Below, in pieces: positions 27,618 through 35,252 of a stretch of 64,000 nucleotides of DNA. Under the pieces are notes generated by a model. The model saw nothing but the letters and a program-made list of their open reading frames with translations, made no database searches and was not told the DNA's origin. The DNA lies in assembly GCF_014650435.1 (NCBI RefSeq), contig NZ_BMUY01000003.1:310001-374000 (forward strand). The letters are read 5' to 3'. Each line of letters begins with the position of its first letter. The first letter of the stretch is position 1. This DNA is from Streptomyces tendae (GTDB taxonomy: Bacteria > Actinomycetota > Actinomycetes > Streptomycetales > Streptomycetaceae). The translations under genes were made by a program, and so were the position numbers.

Positions 27618-27661
27618 AGGGCGCCGTCCCCTCCGCGTACGTGCGGTGGGGGCGGCGCCCT
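27618..27661. terminator. Bidirectional terminator between marR and a convergent small gene
   Basis: AGGGCGCCGTCCCC (27618-27631) pairs with GGGGGCGGCGCCCT (27648-27661), with one G-U pair and a 16-nt loop, midway between the two convergent stops. Confidence 0.75.
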
Positions 27662-27683
27662 CGGTGAAGCGGGGTGCGGGAGG

Positions 27684-27977
27684 TCAGGCCTTCGCGGCGA
27701 CCTTGCCCTTGGCCTTGGCCTTGCTCTTCGTACCGGGAGTCGACACCCGGTGGTCCGGGTGGGACCGGTCCAGGACCATGACCAGACCCGCGATGATCGC
27801 GAACAGCGCGATCGGGGCCAGGACGTAGAGACCCAGCGTCTCGACGACGCTCAGGCCGGTGCCGGGGTCGTCGCCGTCGTCGCGCGTCAGCGCGAGCGCG
27901 GGGGACGACATGAGCAGCATCATCAGCGTCGTACCGGCTGCCAGGGCGCCGGCGCGCAGGGCGTTCTTCTTGTCCAC
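27684..27977 (-). CDS. Small membrane protein with lysine-rich tail
   Basis: 97 residues. A signal-like hydrophobic N terminus (GALAAGTTLMMLLMSSPALA, ~9-29) is followed by an acidic extracellular stretch (TRDDGDD), a second membrane segment (LYVLAPIALFAIIAGLVMVL, ~49-69) and a cytoplasmic tail ending in a repetitive basic stretch (KSKAKAKGKVAAKA). It is conserved in style among Streptomyces but I know no function. It stands alone, convergent with marR and 80 bases past the malQ stop on the same strand. Confidence 0.75.
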   Translation of the reverse strand: MDKKNALRAGALAAGTTLMMLLMSSPALALTRDDGDDPGTGLSVVETLGLYVLAPIALFAIIAGLVMVLDRSHPDHRVSTPGTKSKAKAKGKVAAKA

Positions 27978-27998
27978 GGTGCAAAGTTAGCGAACGGT

Positions 27999-28018
27999 CC
28001 GGGCGCCCGCGCGCCCGG
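27999..28018 (-). terminator. Hairpin downstream of malQ
   Basis: CCGGGCGC (27999-28006) pairs with GCGCCCGG (28011-28018) around CCGC. It lies 41 bases past the malQ stop on the minus strand, within a GC-only stretch that allows alternative pairings. Confidence 0.45.
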
Positions 28019-28059
28019 GGTGCCCGTACGGGGCCCGCGGGCGCCCGGCGCGCCCCCGT

Positions 28060-30204
28060 TCAGCCGTCCCGGTCGCCACCGCGTTGCCGTACGCCATCTC
28101 CTACTGCATCTCGTGCGGCATCGCGTACGACGTCGATCAGGGCGTGCAGCCGGGGCGAGGCGGCCAGGTCCTCCAGCGTCACCGGGCGGCCCTCGGCGTC
28201 GGCGACGGGCAGCCGCCAGTTCGGGTACTGGTCCCAGGTGCCGGGCAGGTTCTGCGGGCGGCGGTCGCCGACGGCGTCCGGAAGCCAGAGGCCGACCATG
28301 CGGGCGGGGGTGCGCAGCAGGAAGCGGTGCACGGCCTGGATCTCCGCCTCCTCGGCGGGCGTTCCGGTGTCGCCGCCGGTGCCGTGCAGCAGCCCGAGCC
28401 GGGTCAGTACGTCGAGCCACTCCGCGGTGTCCGCCGCGGCCCCGGCGCGCTCCTCCTCCAGGGGGCGGGTGAGCAGGCCGAGCCGGTCGCGCAGTTCGAC
28501 GTGTTCGCCGGTGAGGCGGGCGGCGGTGGACGGCAGGTCGTGGGTGGTGGCGGTGGCCAGGCAGTCGGCGCGCCACCGTTCGGGCGGCAGGGGGCGGCCG
28601 TCACCGGTCCAGTCCCGTTCGAACCAGAGCACCGAGGTGCCCAGCACCCCGCGCTCGCGCAGCGCCTCGCGCACCCCGGGCTCCACGGTGCCCAGGTCCT
28701 CGCCGATGACGACGGCACCGGCCCGGTGGGCCTCCAGGACCAGGACGGCGAGCATGGCCTCGGCGTCGTGGTGGACGTAGGTGCCCTCGGTGGGCGGCCG
28801 CCCCTCGGGCACCCACCAGAGCCGGGACAGGCCCATGACGTGGTCGACGCGCAGGGCCCCGGCGTACCGGAACAGGCCGCGCAGCAGCCCCCGGAACGGC
28901 GCGTACCCGGACGCGGCGAGGCGGTCCGGGCGCCAGGGCGGCAGCCCCCAGTCCTGGCCGCGGGAGTTGAAGGCGTCGGGCGGCGCTCCCACCGACATCC
29001 CGGCGGCGAAGTACTCCTGCTGGGCCCAGGAGTCGGCGCCGCGCGGGTGCACGCCGACGGCGAGGTCGTGGACGATCCCGACCGGCATGCCCGCCTCGCG
29101 GGCGGTGCGCTGGGCGGCGGTGAGCTGGGTGTCGGTGAGCCAGGTGAGCCGGGAGTGGAAGTCGACGCGGTCCATCAGCTCGCGGCGGGCCCGGTCGGTG
29201 TCGGCCGAGCGGGGGTCGCGCAGGCCCTCGGGCCAGCGGTGCCAGTCGGAGCCGTGGACCTCGGCGAGCGCGCACCAGGTGGCGTGATCCTCCAGGGCGG
29301 TGCCCTGTTCGGCGAGGTAGTCGCAGTAGGCGGCGCGGCGGCCGGGGCCCAGGGGGACCTCGTTGAGCAGTCCCAGGGCCTCGCGCTTCAGCTCCCACAC
29401 GGCGTCCCGGTCGATCAGGGCGTCCTTTTCCAGGACGCCCTCGCGCAGCCGCCCGGCCCGCTCCCGCAGCGTCCGGGCGCGCTCGGGGTCGGTGACGTAC
29501 GCGAACTCGGGCACGTCCTCGATCCGCAGGTGCACCGGGTCGGGGAAGCGGCGCGAGGACGGCCGGTACGGCGACGGGTCGGTGGGGGCGCCGGGTACGG
29601 CCGCGTGCAACGGGTTGACCTGCACGAATCCGGCGCCGAGGGAGCGACCGGCCCAGGCGGCCAGTTCACCGAGGTCGCCGAGGTCGCCCATGCCCCAGGA
29701 GCGGCGGGAGAGGAGGGAGTAGAGCTGGACGAGAAGCCCGTGGGAGCGGGCGGCGGGAGCGGGCAGCCGGGCGGGCGCGACGACCAGGTGCGCCTCGGCG
29801 GTGCGCCCGTCGGGCGCGCTGGCGGTCAGCCGGTGGACCCCGTACGCAAGCCCCTCGACTCCCTCGCGGCGCTCGCCCTGCTCGGTGTCGACGCGCAGCC
29901 GGGTGCCGGAGGGCAGGGCGGCCAGCGCGGCCGGGGTGCCGCCGCCCCAGCGGACGACGGTGGGCGGCAGCAGCCGTTCGCGCAGCTCGGTCTCGCGGGC
30001 GGCGAGCGCGGCCCGTACGGCCCCGGGGGTGCTCGCGTCCACGCCGAGGGCGGCCAGCGCGAGGGTGACGGCGGTGGCCGAGGCCGGGACGGTGCGGTCC
30101 GGGGAGGGGCGGTAGGAGGTGGCGACGCCGTGCAGGGCGGCGAGCCTGGTCAGATCCTCGGGAAGGTCCTCGGTGGGCGGCTCGGCCGGCTGGGCTGCGG
30201 GCAT
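28060..30204 (-). CDS. malQ: 4-alpha-glucanotransferase (amylomaltase, GH77)
   Basis: 714 residues. The GH77 barrel shows the nucleophile aspartate in LRVDHVMGLSRLWW, the acid/base glutamate in GEDLGTVE, and the third acidic residue in ATTHDLPS. An N-terminal beta-rich extension (~130 residues) precedes the barrel, the usual form in Actinobacteria. It moves maltosyl/maltodextrin units between alpha-1,4-glucans in the cytoplasm, in glycogen and maltodextrin use. The last ~15 residues are a low-complexity Arg/Asp/Gly run. The ATG at 30204 is preceded by AGAGGA and lies nine bases after the stop of a small gene (30214-30525), so the two are probably co-transcribed. Confidence 0.94.
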   Translation of the reverse strand: MPAAQPAEPPTEDLPEDLTRLAALHGVATSYRPSPDRTVPASATAVTLALAALGVDASTPGAVRAALAARETELRERLLPPTVVRWGGGTPAALAALPSGTRLRVDTEQGERREGVEGLAYGVHRLTASAPDGRTAEAHLVVAPARLPAPAARSHGLLVQLYSLLSRRSWGMGDLGDLGELAAWAGRSLGAGFVQVNPLHAAVPGAPTDPSPYRPSSRRFPDPVHLRIEDVPEFAYVTDPERARTLRERAGRLREGVLEKDALIDRDAVWELKREALGLLNEVPLGPGRRAAYCDYLAEQGTALEDHATWCALAEVHGSDWHRWPEGLRDPRSADTDRARRELMDRVDFHSRLTWLTDTQLTAAQRTAREAGMPVGIVHDLAVGVHPRGADSWAQQEYFAAGMSVGAPPDAFNSRGQDWGLPPWRPDRLAASGYAPFRGLLRGLFRYAGALRVDHVMGLSRLWWVPEGRPPTEGTYVHHDAEAMLAVLVLEAHRAGAVVIGEDLGTVEPGVREALRERGVLGTSVLWFERDWTGDGRPLPPERWRADCLATATTHDLPSTAARLTGEHVELRDRLGLLTRPLEEERAGAAADTAEWLDVLTRLGLLHGTGGDTGTPAEEAEIQAVHRFLLRTPARMVGLWLPDAVGDRRPQNLPGTWDQYPNWRLPVADAEGRPVTLEDLAASPRLHALIDVVRDAARDAVGDGVRQRGGDRDG

Positions 30205-30213
30205 CTGCTTCCT

Positions 30214-30525
30214 CTACGACCTCGTGGGTTCCGGAACGGGGACGGCGAAGGAGGGGCCGCCCTGCTCCGGCACGTCGGCCGTGAGTTCGGGCGAGGACTC
30301 GCTGGTCAGCGGTACGGCGTCGGCGAACGGCGACTCACTGGTGAGGGGCTCGGCGTCGGGCAGCGGCGGTTCGCTGGTCAGCGGGGTCTCGGCGCAGCTG
30401 CCGGTGGCGCCGAAGACGCAGTAGTGCGGGGTCTCGGAGGCGGCGGAGGGCTCCGCCCAGGGAGTGGACGGCTCCGCCACGGGTTTGGAGGGGGCCGGCA
30501 GCAGAAGGGGCGCCAGTGCAGCCAC
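30214..30525 (-). CDS. Small repeat protein encoded directly upstream of malQ
   Basis: 103 residues. The GTG start at 30525 has an excellent AAAGGAG 6 nt upstream on the minus strand; an in-frame ATG further upstream has no such site. The sequence is rich in P, S, E, T and A. The middle has a cysteine pair in PHYCVFGATGSCAE, and the second half repeats PLTSE three times (TPLTSEPPLPDA, EPLTSESPFADA, VPLTSESSPELT), 12 residues apart. There is no signal peptide or clear membrane segment. It ends nine bases before malQ. I recognise no family; a role in alpha-glucan metabolism is only suggested by the linkage. Codon third positions are GC-rich, which supports it being real. Confidence 0.6.
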   Translation of the reverse strand: MAALAPLLLPAPSKPVAEPSTPWAEPSAASETPHYCVFGATGSCAETPLTSEPPLPDAEPLTSESPFADAVPLTSESSPELTADVPEQGGPSFAVPVPEPTRS

Positions 30526-30599
30526 GGGGGTCTCCTTTGGATCAGGCTCTGGGTCGGACGGTGGAACGGGCCCGTCATCGGGCCCCGGGTCGGGCGTTG

Positions 30600-30614
30600 T
30601 GTCAAGCACGCTTG
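30600..30614 (-). promoter_or_regulatory. Consensus -35 with overlapping palindrome upstream of the malQ operon
   Basis: On the minus strand TTGACA reads from 30605 to 30600. The palindrome CAAGC-GT-GCTTG spans 30614-30603 and shares its last bases with that hexamer. No good -10 was found at 16-19 bp. A repressor bound here would cover the -35. The rest of 30526-30837 is intergenic and includes an A7 tract at 30724-30730; nothing else was identified. Confidence 0.45.
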
Positions 30615-30837
30615 TGGCGAGTTACGGCAGCCCCTACCCAGTCCCCGCGAGGACAGACGCCCCAATACCGCCAACGTGGCCCTGGTCACATCCACCCCCT
30701 CCCGAATACCTACAGACCCGGCCAAAAAAACACGTAACCCGGGCACGGATCACCCAAACCGGTCACCGGGCCCGGCCACGCACGGGCATTCACAACCCCG
30801 GGAACTGTGCCCGGGGGACGAATCGTCGAAGGAACAC

Positions 30838-31494
30838 ATGACGTCACTGCCGCATCGGCTCCTCCAGGCGCTCGACCGGTTCAACGCCGCTCACCCCTGG
30901 GACCACAACGCCCACTACCACCGCTGGCTCCTGCGGCAGCTCCCCCGCCGGTTCGGCAGCGCGCTGGACGTCGGTTCCGGCGCCGGTGACCTGGCCCGCC
31001 TGCTCGCCACCCGGGCCGACGAGGTCCGCGGCGTCGATTCGGATCCGGCGATCACCGCACGGGCACGCGCCCTGACCACCACGTCGACGGCGGCCTCCTT
31101 CACCGTCGCCGACGCCCTGACGGACCTCCCCGCCGGACCCCACGACGTCATCACCTGCGTCGCCACCCTCCACCACCTGCCGTTCACCGAGGCCCTCGAC
31201 ACCTTCCGTGGGCACCTGGCCCCCGGCGGCACCCTGGTCGTCGTCGGCCTCTATCGGCCGCGGACCGCCACGGACCACTTGCTCGGCGCGGCCGCCGTCC
31301 TCCCCAATGCCGCCCTCGGGTGGCTCAAGAACAGGGGCCGGGCCGCCGCCCCGCCCACCTCGATGACCGCCCGGACCCGCCCGGCCGACATGCCGTTCGC
31401 CGACATCGCCGAGGCGGCCCGCACGGTGCTGCCCGGCGCCCGACTGCGCCGACGCCTCTTCTGGCGCTACACCCTCACCTGGCGCCGCCCCTGA
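30838..31494 (+). CDS. SAM-dependent class I methyltransferase
   Basis: 218 residues. Motif I is ALDVGSGAGDLARLL (~residues 41-55) and motif II VRGVDSDPAI carries the acidic residue that binds the ribose. LHHLPF and APGGTLVVVGLY are the later core strands, and the C terminus has a short hydrophobic lid region. The closest look is to the UbiE/generic methyltransferase_11 type, and the substrate cannot be told. ATG 30838 follows AAGGA (30829-30833). It is divergent from the malQ operon and followed in the same frame by a decayed Uma2-like fragment. Confidence 0.85.
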   Translation: MTSLPHRLLQALDRFNAAHPWDHNAHYHRWLLRQLPRRFGSALDVGSGAGDLARLLATRADEVRGVDSDPAITARARALTTTSTAASFTVADALTDLPAGPHDVITCVATLHHLPFTEALDTFRGHLAPGGTLVVVGLYRPRTATDHLLGAAAVLPNAALGWLKNRGRAAAPPTSMTARTRPADMPFADIAEAARTVLPGARLRRRLFWRYTLTWRRP

Positions 31495-31725
31495 CGGGCC
31501 GGATCCCCCTACGCTGAGGGCGACAAGCCCCGGGCCTACGCCGCGACGGGGATCCCGGTGTATCTGCTGATCGACCGGGACACCTGTGAGGTCAAGGTGC
31601 ACAGCCGTCCGGACGGGGGCCGGTACGAGACCGTGCAGACGCTGCCGTTCGGCAAGGGGGTCGCGCTGCCCGAGCCGGTCGGGATCGCCCTGGCCACCGA
31701 GCCGCTGAAGAACTGGGTGCGCTGA
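31495..31725 (+). pseudogene. C-terminal remnant of a Uma2-family (DUF820) endonuclease-like gene
   Basis: Directly after the methyltransferase stop, the frame stays open and encodes about 76 residues ending in TGA at 31723-31725. The segment KPRAYAATGIPVYLLIDRD followed by E-V-K-V-H-S, and the tail VGIALATEPLKNWVR, match the ends of Uma2-family proteins, which are numerous in Streptomyces. The N-terminal half with the start codon is missing, so this is a truncated relic. No repeat or transposase marks the deletion point. Recognition is from family memory. Confidence 0.72.
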
Positions 31726-31764
31726 GCCGGAGCCGGCGCAGGGGGCAAGCGGAGGCCCGGACCG

Positions 31765-32301
31765 TCAGGCGGAAATGCCGTCGATCCGGGCCATGGCGTC
31801 CTCCGCGCCGTACGGCTGCAAGTACGGCAACCAGCGCGGGTCCCGATGGCCGGTGCCGATGATGCGCCAGGCCAGACCGGTGGGCGGGGCCGGTTTGTGG
31901 CGCAGGCGCCAGCCCAGCTCGACCAGGTGGCGGTCGGCCTTGACGTGGTTGCAGCGGCGGCAGGACGCCACCACGTTGTCCCACGCGTGCAGGCCCCCGC
32001 GACTGCGCGGGATGACGTGGTCGACGCTGGTGGCGACGGCGCCGCAGTACATGCAGCGGCCTCCGTCGCGGGCGAACAGGGCACGGCGGGTGAGCGGGAC
32101 GGGGCCCCGGTAGGGCACCCGCACGAACCGCTTGAGCCGGACCACGCTGGGTGCGGGCACGGTGACGGTCGCGCTGTGCAGGTAGGCGCCGGACTCCTCG
32201 AGGCACACGGCCTTGTTCTCCAGGACGAGGACGAGCGCGCGGCGGAGCGGTACGACGCCGAGCGGCTCGTACGACGCGTTGAGGACCAGGACATGCGGCA
32301 C
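31765..32301 (-). CDS. HNH endonuclease
   Basis: 178 residues. The HNH core is CMYCGA...SVDHVIPRSRGG...WDNVVASCRRCNHVKADR (about residues 83-124), with two CxxC pairs binding structural zinc and the catalytic histidine in VDH. The N-terminal part (VLNASYEPLGVVPLRRAL) is standard for the actinobacterial RRXRR/HNH group. It is a small cytoplasmic nuclease of unknown target and is a very common single gene in Streptomyces. The GTG start at 32301 has AAGGAGG 5 nt upstream on the minus strand. It is divergent from the MscS gene. Confidence 0.9.
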   Translation of the reverse strand: MPHVLVLNASYEPLGVVPLRRALVLVLENKAVCLEESGAYLHSATVTVPAPSVVRLKRFVRVPYRGPVPLTRRALFARDGGRCMYCGAVATSVDHVIPRSRGGLHAWDNVVASCRRCNHVKADRHLVELGWRLRHKPAPPTGLAWRIIGTGHRDPRWLPYLQPYGAEDAMARIDGISA

Positions 32302-32617
32302 GGGTGCCTCCTTGGGCGTCGGCGGCGCGTGGCTCGCGCCGGGACGATCTGGTTCAGTCTCCCCTCATGCCTGGTCGTAGCGCCACCATGTCCCGGTAAC
32401 GGGCTGGGAGTGTTTTCGACCACACGGAGCCCGTGGTCGCGGGCGTGACCAGTTCAGGCGTGGGTGAGCAGTGTCTCGCCCGCCCATTTCGGGCCGAACC
32501 GCGTCCGGTGCCCCGTTAGTGTGGTGCATCTGCCCGTCCGGTGACCTTTCCGTGACCTTGGACCGGACCTCGGACCGGACCGCGCAGGACGGGCCGCCGC
32601 ACCTGGAGGTTTCCGCC
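32302..32617. other. Divergent intergenic region between HNH and mscS genes
   Basis: 316 bases without a gene. It holds a direct repeat GGACCGGACC (twice, around 32566-32587), an inverted CCCGGTAACGGG at about 32393-32404, and a TAGTGT (32517-32522) that could be a -10 toward mscS. None is strong enough for a firm call. Confidence 0.35.
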
Positions 32618-33715
32618 GTGTCCCTGTCCGCCGCCGTCCTGCCCCTGCTGGCCGCCGGTCCCTCGCCCTCGCCGTCCCCGACGGCGCCGACCGTGCCCTC
32701 GCTGAAGGAGGCCCACGAGAGCGCGACCAACGCCGCGGGCTGGGTCGAGGAGAACTGGTCGACGTGGCTCGCGATCGGGCTCCGGGTGCTGCTGATCGTG
32801 GTGATCGCGCTGGTGCTGCGCGCCGTGGTGCGGCGGGCGATCACCAAGCTCATAGAGCGGATGAACCGCAGGACCGGCTCGTCGACCGGCACCGCGCTGA
32901 GCGGGCTGCTGGTCAACGCCGAGCGGCGCCGCCAGCGCTCCGAGGCCATCGGGTCCGTGCTGCGCTCGGTGGCCAGCTTCCTCATCCTCGGCACCGCGGC
33001 CCTGATGGTGCTCGGCACCTTCCAGATCAACCTGGCCCCGCTGCTGGCCTCGGCCGGTGTCGCCGGCGTCGCCATCGGCTTCGGCGCCCGCAACCTGGTC
33101 ACCGACTTCCTGTCCGGCGTCTTCATGATCCTGGAGGACCAGTACGGCGTCGGCGACAGCATCGACGCGGGCGTGGCCTCCGGCGAGGTCATCGAGGTCG
33201 GGCTGCGGGTGACCAAGCTGCGCGGCGTCGACGGCGAGATCTGGTACGTCCGCAACGGCGAGGTCAAGCGCATCGGCAACCTCTCCCAGGGCTGGTCCAC
33301 GGCCGGCGTGGACGTGACCGTCCGCTCCGACGAGGACCTGGACAGGGTGAAGGAGACCCTCTCCGCGGTCGGCGAGCGGATGAGCAAGGAAGAGCCCTGG
33401 AACGAGATGCTCTGGGGGCCGATCGAGACCCTCGGCCTGGATTCCGTCCTGCTGGACTCGATGGTGGTGCGGGTGTCCGCGAAGACCATGCCCGGCAAGT
33501 CGCTCACCGTCGAGCGCGAGCTGCGCTGGCGCATCAAGCGGGCCTTCGACGCGGCCGGCATCGCGATCGTCGGCGGCGCCACCGTCCCGCTGGAGGGCGC
33601 TCCGGCCGCCGCCGACCCCGCGGCGGGCGTCGCCGCGCCGTCGGCGTACGCGAGCTCCGTGTCGCCGCAGTCGATGGCGGCGTCCCCCATTCCACCGCCC
33701 AGCACCAGCAAGTAA
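32618..33715 (+). CDS. mscS: MscS-family mechanosensitive ion channel
   Basis: 365 residues with three main membrane segments: about 48-70 (LAIGLRVLLIVVIALVLRAV), 112-132 and the pore helix region (LLASAGVAGVAIGFGARNLV, ~143-162), followed by the family signature DFLSGVFMILEDQYGVGD. The beta and alpha/beta domains follow to ~320, then a Pro/Ala/Ser-rich tail. It opens under membrane tension to protect against hypo-osmotic shock. GTG 32618 lies 8 nt after GGAGG (32605-32609). It is monocistronic, ended by the terminator at 33735-33772. Confidence 0.92.
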   Translation: MSLSAAVLPLLAAGPSPSPSPTAPTVPSLKEAHESATNAAGWVEENWSTWLAIGLRVLLIVVIALVLRAVVRRAITKLIERMNRRTGSSTGTALSGLLVNAERRRQRSEAIGSVLRSVASFLILGTAALMVLGTFQINLAPLLASAGVAGVAIGFGARNLVTDFLSGVFMILEDQYGVGDSIDAGVASGEVIEVGLRVTKLRGVDGEIWYVRNGEVKRIGNLSQGWSTAGVDVTVRSDEDLDRVKETLSAVGERMSKEEPWNEMLWGPIETLGLDSVLLDSMVVRVSAKTMPGKSLTVERELRWRIKRAFDAAGIAIVGGATVPLEGAPAAADPAAGVAAPSAYASSVSPQSMAASPIPPPSTSK

Positions 33716-33734
33716 CCCGCGCCCGGTGCGCTTC

Positions 33735-33772
33735 CCGCCCCCGAGGTAACGACTGCGTTGCCTCGGGGGCGG
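33735..33772 (+). terminator. Intrinsic terminator after mscS
   Basis: CCGCCCCCGAGGTAACG (33735-33751) pairs with CGTTGCCTCGGGGGCGG (33756-33772), a 17-bp stem with one G-U pair and a 4-nt loop, followed by TCTCTT. Confidence 0.9.
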
Positions 33773-33776
33773 TCTC

Positions 33777-33806
33777 TTGACGGCTCCTTGCGGGCGGGCC
33801 TACGTT
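33777..33806 (+). promoter_or_regulatory. Candidate promoter of the csn cluster
   Basis: TTGACG (33777-33782), 18-bp spacer, TACGTT (33801-33806). Transcription would begin near 33813, only a few bases before the operator palindrome at 33818. Confidence 0.6.
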
Positions 33807-33817
33807 CTCCAGCCAAC

Positions 33818-33830
33818 AGGAAACTTTCCT
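33818..33830. promoter_or_regulatory. CsnR operator AGGAAACTTTCCT
   Basis: A perfect 13-bp palindrome (AGGAAA-C-TTTCCT) just downstream of the predicted transcription start and 111 bases before csnR. From memory it matches the palindrome bound by CsnR, the ROK repressor of chitosanase and chitosan-uptake genes in Streptomyces. Binding here would block transcription of csnR and the following genes. Confidence 0.75.
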
Positions 33831-33940
33831 AACAGACGCACCTGACAGGCGTCCGCCGGAACGTTTCCCGTGATCCACGCGGTGGACTTGTCCCACCGCC
33901 CCTGAAAAGCTGAGCGGTCGAGAGGCAGGTGTGGACACGC

Positions 33941-35158
33941 ATGGCAGGAACCGCCGGTACGCCGGGCACCCCGCGCGTCCTGCGCGCCATGAACGACCGG
34001 GCCGCACTCGACCTCCTGCTGGAGCACGGGCCGCTGTCCCGGACCCGGATCGGCAAGCTGACCGGCCTGTCGAAGCCGACCGCCTCGCAGTTGCTGGCCA
34101 GGCTGGAGGCGGCGGGCCTGGTCCTGGCCGGGGGCACGACGGAGGGGCGTCCGGGGCCCGGCGCCCAGCTCTACGAGGTGAACCCGGCGGCCGCGTACGC
34201 CGCGGGGCTAGACGTCACGCCGGGCCGCATCCTGGCCGCGGTCGCCGACGTCACCGGACGCACGGTCGGCCGGTACGAGCTGCCCACCCCGGGCCGCCGC
34301 CCCGCCGTCCCCGTCGTCCAGCAGGTCACCGACGCGCTCGACGGCGCGGTGAAGGCGGCCGGGCTCGCCCGCGGCGACCTCCACCGCCTCGTCATCGGCA
34401 CGCCCGGCGCCTTCGACCCGGGTACCGGGCGGCTGCGCTACGCCTCCCACCTGCCCGGCTGGCACTCCCCCGCACTCCTGGACGAACTCGCCGCCGCCCT
34501 GCCGATGCCGGTGGAGTACGAGAACGACGTGAACCTGGCCGCCGTCGCCGAGCAGCGCCTCGGCGCGGCCCGGGGGCACGAGGACTTCGTCCTGCTGTGG
34601 AACCAGGAGGGCCTGGGCGCCGCCCTGGTCCTCGGCGGCCGGCTGCACCGCGGCTGGACCGGCGGCGCCGGCGAGGTCGGGTTCCTGCCGGTGCCGGGCG
34701 CTCCGCTGGTCCGCAAGGTCAGCCGCACCGGCAGCGGCGGCTTCCAGGAGCTGGCCGGTTCCCAGGCGCTGGCCGGACTGGCCCGGGAGCTGGGGGTCGC
34801 CGACGTGCCGTCGGGGCCGTACACCGAGGTCGCCGCCGCCCTGGTGGCCCGCGCCGCACGGGCCGACGCCGACGACGACCCGCACCGCCGGCTGCTCCAG
34901 ACCTACGCCACCCGCCTGGCCACCGGCCTCGCCTCCCTCGTCTCGGTCCTCGACCCCGAGCTGGTCGTCCTCAGCGGCACCTCCCTCACCGCGGGCGGCG
35001 AGGCACTGCGCGACCTGGTCCGGGACGAGCTGGAGGAACTGGCCGCCTCCCGGCCCCGGCTCGCCGTCGGTGACGTGACCGAGCACCCCGTCCTGCGCGG
35101 CGCACTGGAGAGCGCGCTCGCGACCACCCGCGACGAGGTCTTCGACACCTCGCGCTGA
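33941..35158 (+). CDS. csnR: ROK-family repressor of the chitosan-oligosaccharide cluster
   Basis: 405 residues. Residues ~10-75 form the winged helix (LLEHGPLSRTRIGKLTGLSK, then PTASQLLARLEAAGL). The remainder is a ROK sugar-binding domain (IGTPGAFDPGTGRLRY, VEYENDVNLAA). Unlike most ROK regulators, and unlike the ROK gene at 531, it lacks the CxCGxxGC zinc motif; the segment after GEVGFLPVPG has no cysteines. It should repress the downstream importer genes and its own promoter until glucosamine oligosaccharides bind. ATG 33941 is used; a GTG 12 nt earlier is possible, and neither has an ideal ribosome site. The csn assignment rests on gene order and operator. Confidence 0.85.
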   Translation: MAGTAGTPGTPRVLRAMNDRAALDLLLEHGPLSRTRIGKLTGLSKPTASQLLARLEAAGLVLAGGTTEGRPGPGAQLYEVNPAAAYAAGLDVTPGRILAAVADVTGRTVGRYELPTPGRRPAVPVVQQVTDALDGAVKAAGLARGDLHRLVIGTPGAFDPGTGRLRYASHLPGWHSPALLDELAAALPMPVEYENDVNLAAVAEQRLGAARGHEDFVLLWNQEGLGAALVLGGRLHRGWTGGAGEVGFLPVPGAPLVRKVSRTGSGGFQELAGSQALAGLARELGVADVPSGPYTEVAAALVARAARADADDDPHRRLLQTYATRLATGLASLVSVLDPELVVLSGTSLTAGGEALRDLVRDELEELAASRPRLAVGDVTEHPVLRGALESALATTRDEVFDTSR

Positions 35159-35252
35159 CCCCCGCGCCACACGCTGACTCCACCCCGCGCCACCCCACTG
35201 GCTGCACCCCGCCCCACCCACCTGTCCCCACCCTGCCCCTGGGAGCTTCGCC

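Noticed and set aside
31495..32301. A defence or mobile island formed by the Uma2 remnant and the HNH nuclease.
   Set aside because: There is no integrase, transposase, direct repeat or change of base composition, and HNH and Uma2 genes are common singletons in Streptomyces.
35159..35252. A second csn operator between csnR and csnE.
   Set aside because: The gap is a C-rich tract and contains no AGGAAA/TTTCCT arms.
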